Part shown: piece by piece, positions 59,807 to 64,000 of the stretch
Position numbering within the stretch: position 1 is the stretch's first letter
Layout of the letters: the number at the start of each line of letters is the position of its first letter
NCBI GenBank assembly: GCA_910575585.1
Contig: CAJTGF010000028.1
Span: 1 to 64,000, forward strand
DNA: 64,000 nt
Source of the DNA: Clostridiaceae bacterium
Lineage (GTDB): Bacteria; Bacillota; Clostridia; Lachnospirales; Lachnospiraceae
Direction of reading: 5' to 3'
Notes under the pieces: generated by a model
The model's database searches: none
What the model was told of the DNA's origin: nothing
Seen by the model: the letters and a program-made list of their open reading frames with translations, nothing else
Program-made: the position numbers and the translations under genes

Positions 59807-61231
59807 CTACGGTTTTCCCGCTTCCAGCCATTCCTCCGGCAGCCCAAGCTGGACGGCTTCCCCTTCGGGCAAAGGCTGGAGACCTGATTTTCCATGCCCT
59901 CCGTTGTCAGGCGGCTCCGCCCGTTCCCAGCCCTTCTGCCGGTTATAGGGCGGCGGGAAATGCCGTGGATTCTCAAAGGCTTTCCAGCCCGCCGCATAAT
60001 TCTTCATGATGGAGTTAATATCACGAATGTCATACTGCTTCGGTTCCTCATAATCCGGGTGTCCCAGCCCTTCATGGTAGATTTGCAAGGAGCATACCAT
60101 CTTCCCGCCGTACCCGTCCAAGAAGTTCAGAATCCGGGTGGCTAGGGTGTCCTCCGGCATGAATGACCGTTGGTGTTCTTTCAGATACCGCTCCATTGCT
60201 GGGCTTAGTTTCAGCTTTACATCGCCTTTCCGGTAAACCTCCATGACCTCCGCCCACATCTGCCCGATGTAGGCTCTGGAAGCGGCTTCATCTTCCAGAA
60301 TGTGAACCTCCGCCGCTTCCGCCTGCACCTGCACCGGCAGGAAACGCCGGTTCCCGGTTCGGTCAAGGGGCAGGAAGTCCAGCGTGTTGGAAGTTCCGGC
60401 AAACACGCACTGCCGCTTATGGTCTTTTGGGTGGACTTCATAAGGGGCTTTGTAGGTTTCCTTCTGGCGGCTCAAAAAGGACTTAATATCCTCAATGCTC
60501 TTTGCGTTCGCCGTGGCAATCATTTCCGACATTTCAATAATCCAATGCCCTTGCAGCTTCCGGTATATGTTATCATCGTCTAACTTCCGCAGGTCATCGG
60601 AAAACCACTCATCACGGACAGCAAGGAACCGGAAGAAGGTGGACTTCCCGGCTCCCTGACCGCCCACCAGACAGAGCATGACCTCAAACTTTGTCCCCGG
60701 CTTGAATACCCGTGCCACCGCCCCCAGCATGAACAGCAGGAGGACTTCGTAATTGTAATCATTTACCTCCGCACCGAGGAAATGGCGCAGGGCATAGCGC
60801 ACCCGCTCCGTCCCGTCCCATTGCAGGCTGTTCAGGTAATCACGGACAGGGTGATACCGGTATTCATTGGCGGCTACCTTGATAGCCCCCTCAATCCGCT
60901 TCTCTGATGTCAGCCCGTAGTGTTCCTCCAAGTATAGAACCAGATATTGAATATCCACGTCCGTCAGGCGGCTCCCGTCCCGATACCAGCCAAGGGGCTT
61001 CACAATGTCAACCCGGTCAGTCAGGAGGTTGCTGCTGAACGCCCCTCTAAGCAGCGGGTCATGCAGGAACACCGCCCTGTAATTACCCGGCGTGTTGGCG
61101 GTCTGCCCCTTCTGCGTGGTTTCCAGCATCTGCCGGACTTCCCCCACCGTCTTTTCACCGTTCAGGCTGTCTGCGGCTATCTCCACGGCTTGTCTGGCCT
61201 CTGGCGGCAAACTCTGATACCCTCCGCTCAA
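59807..61231 (-). CDS. VapE-like helicase/ATPase
   Basis: This is a virulence-associated-E type superfamily 3 helicase of about 474 residues. Walker A is LVGGQGAGKSTFFRF near 215, followed by the Walker B/sensor region HWIIEMSEM and the GTSNTLDFLPLDRTGNRRFLPV motif. The N-terminal 200 residues are the conserved VapE leader. With the CHC2 primase encoded just upstream it forms a replication pair. The start was set at TTG 61231 because AAGGAGG lies nine bases before it. The upstream ATG at 61252 contains that site within its coding sequence. It overlaps the primase gene. Confidence 0.88.
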   Translation of the reverse strand: MSGGYQSLPPEARQAVEIAADSLNGEKTVGEVRQMLETTQKGQTANTPGNYRAVFLHDPLLRGAFSSNLLTDRVDIVKPLGWYRDGSRLTDVDIQYLVLYLEEHYGLTSEKRIEGAIKVAANEYRYHPVRDYLNSLQWDGTERVRYALRHFLGAEVNDYNYEVLLLFMLGAVARVFKPGTKFEVMLCLVGGQGAGKSTFFRFLAVRDEWFSDDLRKLDDDNIYRKLQGHWIIEMSEMIATANAKSIEDIKSFLSRQKETYKAPYEVHPKDHKRQCVFAGTSNTLDFLPLDRTGNRRFLPVQVQAEAAEVHILEDEAASRAYIGQMWAEVMEVYRKGDVKLKLSPAMERYLKEHQRSFMPEDTLATRILNFLDGYGGKMVCSLQIYHEGLGHPDYEEPKQYDIRDINSIMKNYAAGWKAFENPRHFPPPYNRQKGWERAEPPDNGGHGKSGLQPLPEGEAVQLGLPEEWLEAGKP

Positions 61232-61781
61232 TCCGTTCCACCTCCTTCCCATGCCCCGTGATAACGGCGGCTTTTTCCTCCGCTGTCCCGGTCAGCAGCG
61301 TGTCTAAAAGATAACCCACATACTCCCGTTTCTGCATGGCTTCCACAAACAGCGGATTCCAGCCGTCATCCGGCGATTCCGGCGCATACGCTGTTTCCCA
61401 ACGCTCCAACAGGCGGAGGTAATCACTAAGCACCCGGAAACATTTCTGCTGTGCCTGCAGGAACCGCAGTTCCGCCGACACGCTCCGTCTTGCTGGCTTC
61501 GGGGAAGCCCTCCCCCGGCTCTCATAAGGGATTCCAAAATCCGCAGCCAGCTTTTTCGCCGCTTCCAGACCGGGCAGCCCATAAAGCCTTGCCACAAAGT
61601 CAATCACATCCCCGTCCGCCTGGCAGCCGAAACAGTGGAACCGCTTATCCACTTTCAAGCTGGGATTCCTGTCATCATGGAAAGAGCAGCACGCCATGCC
61701 GTTCCGGTTTACCCGGATGCCATACATTTCCGCCGCCTGCCTTGCCGTTACATTTTCCTTTACTGCTTCAAATACATTCAT
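61155..61781 (-). CDS. CHC2 zinc-finger primase-like protein
   Basis: This is a protein of about 208 residues. The zinc-finger motif is CCSFHDDRNPSLKVDKRFHCFGCQADGDVIDF near residues 30-60, as in DnaG-type primases, but there is no following Toprim domain: the C-terminal 130 residues are helical and charged. So it is a short initiator-type primase that presumably works with the VapE helicase. ATG 61781 was preferred over an upstream start without support. Confidence 0.85.
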   Translation of the reverse strand: MNVFEAVKENVTARQAAEMYGIRVNRNGMACCSFHDDRNPSLKVDKRFHCFGCQADGDVIDFVARLYGLPGLEAAKKLAADFGIPYESRGRASPKPARRSVSAELRFLQAQQKCFRVLSDYLRLLERWETAYAPESPDDGWNPLFVEAMQKREYVGYLLDTLLTGTAEEKAAVITGHGKEVERIERRVSEFAARGQTSRGDSRRQPER

Positions 61782-61839
61782 ACCGTCCCTTCCCGGAAAT
61801 AAAAAAGCATCTGCCATCTCCACACGGAAAGCAGATGCT

Positions 61840-63228
61840 TCAAATTTCCATCTCCTTTTTTGTTGCTACCCTTACGTTCCTGTGCTCCATGCGCTCCCGG
61901 TTCGCCCGGTCTGCTTCCATTTTCCCCCTTGCAAGCCTGTCCTTAATGGATTCCCTCGCCTTCTCTTTAATCTGCTCCTTATTTGCACGGCTCACCTCCG
62001 GTTTTTGGAGTGCCGACTGGACTTTCCTTAACACTTTCTGCGCCGCATTTTTAAGCTGCTCCTGAACCGTACACAGGCATTTCACGGCAAAATCCCTTTT
62101 CTCCTGCGGCGCTTTCCGTTCCGGCGAAGCCAGCCACTTTTTGTAATCTTCCACCGCCCGGATGTCCTCCTTCTGTGTTTCCGCCCGGACAGTATCTGTT
62201 ACGACCTCGCAGGCTTTCTCATAAGCTGTGTCCGCCACTTCCTCCAACAGCGATTCCATGTCCGCAATCTTCATGGTGACAGTGGCAAGGGCAGCCTGCT
62301 TTTCCGAAAGTTCCCGTCCTTTTTCTTCAATCAGCCCTTCCCGTTCTTCCAGTTCCTTTTCTTTCTCGAAAACAGCTTTTGCCGTTTTATTAAATATCTT
62401 CTCCTGCTCTGCTATGGCTCTGGTATTCTGTATAAAAATTTCCCTCTGTGCGGAGATTGTTTCTTTCTGCTTTTCAATGATGAAGTCCTGCTTTTCCAGA
62501 TAGCCCCTGCCGCCGTAACTCGGCTCTGCCTGTAAATGTAAACTGTGCTTCGCACAGATACGGAAAAGCATCTTCCGGCACTCCGCATCAAAGGTCTGCT
62601 TGCGGTTATTGTTCCTGCCTTTTTTCTTATCCGGGTCAGGGAGCGGGATTCCCAGTTCTTCCAGCGCCTTTTCCTGCTGGGGGCATAACTCCCCATACCG
62701 GTTTTCACAGTCAAAAACATGCCTTTCATGGATATGCGGAGTGCCTTCGTCAAGGTGCAGCGCCCAGTCCAGTATATGGACGTGAGAGCCGAACCTTTCC
62801 TCCATCTCCGCAAAAAATTCCACTGCAATCTCCGCCAGCAGTTCCCCCGGAACAGATTCCTCTACCGTGCCAATCTGGTAAATGCTTTCTTCCGGACAGG
62901 TCTTATTGTTGGTGAGCAGGTCATCCACCGTCCGGTTGCGCTCAGTATGCCTGTTTTTTTCGTTCCGCCCGTTCTGTGCCTGCACATGGTCAGCATAATG
63001 CTCATAGTAATAAATCCTTTCAAGCTTCTCAAAAGAATAATCGTTTTCCCCGCCCCTCTCCCTTGTCCGGGCGGAGGATAAGCCGGTGTAGCAGTCCCAG
63101 TAAATATTCTGTTTTGTCCGCTCCATGTCGATATGCTCACTGTTTGCCACGTCAAATCTCCGGTCATTGTGTTTGGGATTGTAAGCACCGTTTTTCCCGG
63201 CTCTGCCGTTGTGTCTGGTCAGCTTCAT
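61840..63228 (-). CDS. MOBV-type relaxase (Mob/Pre family)
   Basis: This is a 462-residue mobilisation protein. N-terminal RHNGRAGKNGAYNPKHNDR and the metal-binding motif HLDEGTPHIHERHVF near residue 162 identify the MOBV family. The long coiled-coil C-terminus (residues 245-440) is typical of plasmid recombination/mobilisation proteins. It nicks the element's oriT so it can be moved by a helper conjugation system such as the ICE to its left. GAAGGAGG precedes the start. Confidence 0.9.
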   Translation of the reverse strand: MKLTRHNGRAGKNGAYNPKHNDRRFDVANSEHIDMERTKQNIYWDCYTGLSSARTRERGGENDYSFEKLERIYYYEHYADHVQAQNGRNEKNRHTERNRTVDDLLTNNKTCPEESIYQIGTVEESVPGELLAEIAVEFFAEMEERFGSHVHILDWALHLDEGTPHIHERHVFDCENRYGELCPQQEKALEELGIPLPDPDKKKGRNNNRKQTFDAECRKMLFRICAKHSLHLQAEPSYGGRGYLEKQDFIIEKQKETISAQREIFIQNTRAIAEQEKIFNKTAKAVFEKEKELEEREGLIEEKGRELSEKQAALATVTMKIADMESLLEEVADTAYEKACEVVTDTVRAETQKEDIRAVEDYKKWLASPERKAPQEKRDFAVKCLCTVQEQLKNAAQKVLRKVQSALQKPEVSRANKEQIKEKARESIKDRLARGKMEADRANRERMEHRNVRVATKKEMEI

Positions 63229-63310
63229 CCTGTCCTCCTTCTTCTCAAATTTCTCTCTGCGGGAAGGGCAGCTTTGCTGCCGAATCTGCCGGCTTTTGCG
63301 CCAGATAATA

Positions 63311-63348
63311 CCCAGTACGAGTTGACGCAGGCATCAACTCTAGCTGGG
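63311..63348. promoter_or_regulatory. Two-step hairpin upstream of the MOBV gene
   Basis: CCCAG and CTGGG enclose GTTGA and TCAAC, forming a hairpin with an internal loop of five bases on each side. It lies 83 bases before the relaxase start. It could be part of oriT, which for MOBV enzymes is often a hairpin next to the mob gene. Confidence 0.4.
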
Positions 63349-63349
63349 C

Positions 63350-63465
63350 AAGGCGTTTCACCCTTGACCCGATAAGGACTGCCGCCCTTAACCCGCCAAT
63401 GGGCGTTGCCCCTTGACCCCAACAGGGCTGCTGCGCCCCTGTACCCCGCATAAAAGGTTGCCGCC
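63350..63465. repeat. Degenerate tandem repeat, 24-27 base units
   Basis: About four and a half imperfect units of the form AAGGGCGTTGCCGCCCTTGACCCC occur in a row. Each unit is itself a small hairpin (GGGC..GCCC). The unit recurs in all frames, and the reading frames that cross it look like shadows. The rest of 63229-63714 has no gene I can support. Confidence 0.6.
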
Positions 63466-63714
63466 AACGTGAGTGCGCTGCGCCCGCCCACGTCAAAGAC
63501 GGCTTCCTTTTTCCGTATCAGAAAATCAGAACGCGCCGCGCTCGTTCTGATTTCCCACAGAAACCCAAGCCATGCCCCATGACAGCCGGAAAAACACGCC
63601 CAAAACAGGCATTTCCGCCGTCCGGGGCTTCCCTGATGTCTGATACCTCCACCGTGAACCACGGGGAAAATACCGGCTCCGCACCCGTTGTTTTGACCGT
63701 AAAACACCCCCAAA

Positions 63715-64000
63715 TCAGGCAATATCCTTCCCGCCTGGCAAGGGCTTGAAGCCGTGTTCTCTGGCGTATGCCCTCGCCGCCGCCCGCCGTTCCTCACTGT
63801 AAGGCGGAACCAGCCGGATAGACAGCCGTGACTTATCCAGAACATAAGTCACGCTCCCCTCCGGCGTGGACTTCTCCAAACGGCACAGGAGCGGATATTT
63901 TTTGCTGAACTCCGCCAGCCGCCGCTTCAAGTCCGCATTAAATGTGTAAATACTGGCTTCCTTCTCACCCTCGTTGAAATTTACGATAGTTTCCTTTTCA
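63715..64000 (-). CDS. Conserved mobile-element protein, partial at the window edge
   Basis: The frame is open to the edge of the window: KETIVNFNEGEKEASIYTFN is followed by ADLKRRLAEFSKKYPLLCRL and a C-terminus rich in Arg and Ala. The NFNEGEKEAS segment followed by IYTFN is typical of a small conserved protein found beside mobilisation genes in Clostridia elements. Its role is not known. The start probably lies only a few codons beyond the edge. Confidence 0.65.
   Translation of the reverse strand, partial: EKETIVNFNEGEKEASIYTFNADLKRRLAEFSKKYPLLCRLEKSTPEGSVTYVLDKSRLSIRLVPPYSEERRAAARAYAREHGFKPLPGGKDIA

Larger units (their letters stand above)
57490..64000. mobile_element. Integrative mobilizable element, cut by the window edge
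   Basis: Large serine recombinase, a small gene, iteron-like repeats, VapE helicase, CHC2 primase and MOBV relaxase all lie on the minus strand in GC-rich DNA. This set makes an element that can integrate, replicate transiently and be mobilised by another system. Its left end is near 57490-57590 or, if the array is its cargo, near 55106. The right end is beyond the window. Confidence 0.7.

Noticed and set aside
63225-63845. A 206-residue minus-strand reading frame over the tandem repeat
   Set aside because: The repeat unit gives repetitive Gly/Arg/Val-rich peptides in several frames. There is no ribosome site, and the frame overlaps a better-supported gene.
1-64000. CRISPR arrays, tRNA or rRNA genes
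   Set aside because: No regularly spaced identical repeats with unique spacers and no tRNA cloverleaf or rRNA segment were seen. The only short repeated units are those reported.

Overview
The window reads as a chromosomal segment of a gut-type Clostridia bacterium, most likely Lachnospiraceae. The evidence is the AddAB nuclease pair, Gram-positive style Shine-Dalgarno sites, a LoaP-type antiterminator in front of a glycan operon, and a Tn916/Tn1549-family conjugative element. I cannot name the species from sequence alone.

Layout. (1) 1-15.2 kb is core chromosome: addB-addA with a clear sigma-A type promoter, an ABC-class ATPase carrying an RGG-like tract, a dispersed structured repeat (one truncated and two inverted copies), a two-gene nucleic-acid repair cassette (RNA ligase plus HD-Pnk), a probable ECF S-component with a DUF4430 partner, and a Wzz-like protein under a promoter that carries inverted-repeat operators. 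(2) 15.2-29.2 kb is an XRE regulator, a 166-bp MITE-like palindrome and a 13-gene leftward cell-surface glycan operon. It runs from LoaP through aminotransferase, PIG-L deacetylase, phosphoglycosyl transferase, LysA-like PLP enzyme, two ATP-grasp enzymes (one fused to a HAD phosphatase), two LicD transferases, Wzy, Wzx and a cytidylyltransferase to an SDR enzyme. No ordinary glycosyltransferase was recognised in it. (3) 29.3-55.1 kb is a Tn916/Tn1549-like integrative conjugative element (ICE): int, xis, HTH, sigma factor, a TetR-M23 peptidase-KTR cargo operon, an orf9-like repressor, mobC-relaxase, a giant anti-restriction fusion, topoisomerase III, the type IV secretion genes (CD1108-like hydrolase, VirB4, PrgI, VirB6-like, Maff2) and a C-terminal stub of the TraG/VirD4 coupling protein. 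(4) 55.2-57.5 kb is an AT-rich array of single-gene units (DUF3953, three GNATs, an NTF2-like protein) joined by a recurring motif. (5) 57.5-64 kb is a second integrative mobilizable element: large serine recombinase, iteron-like repeats, VapE helicase, CHC2 primase and MOBV relaxase. It continues past the window edge.

How it works together. The chromosomal glycan operon would build, flip and polymerise a lipid-linked unit decorated through CDP-activated and amino-acid-like groups. LoaP would let RNA polymerase read through the long operon. The ICE sits directly upstream of loaP. The second element and the small-gene array appear to interrupt the ICE inside traG, so transfer competence depends on whether the rest of traG lies beyond 64 kb.

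The most interesting unexplained structures are: a repeat whose long stem differs completely between copies but stays self-complementary; a leader element present twice in inverted orientation upstream of mobC and of the anti-restriction gene, also with covarying stems; a 136-bp palindrome in which most arm differences are wobble-compatible on the plus strand; and a cassette-like GNAT array. All family assignments come from reading the translations, without database searches.
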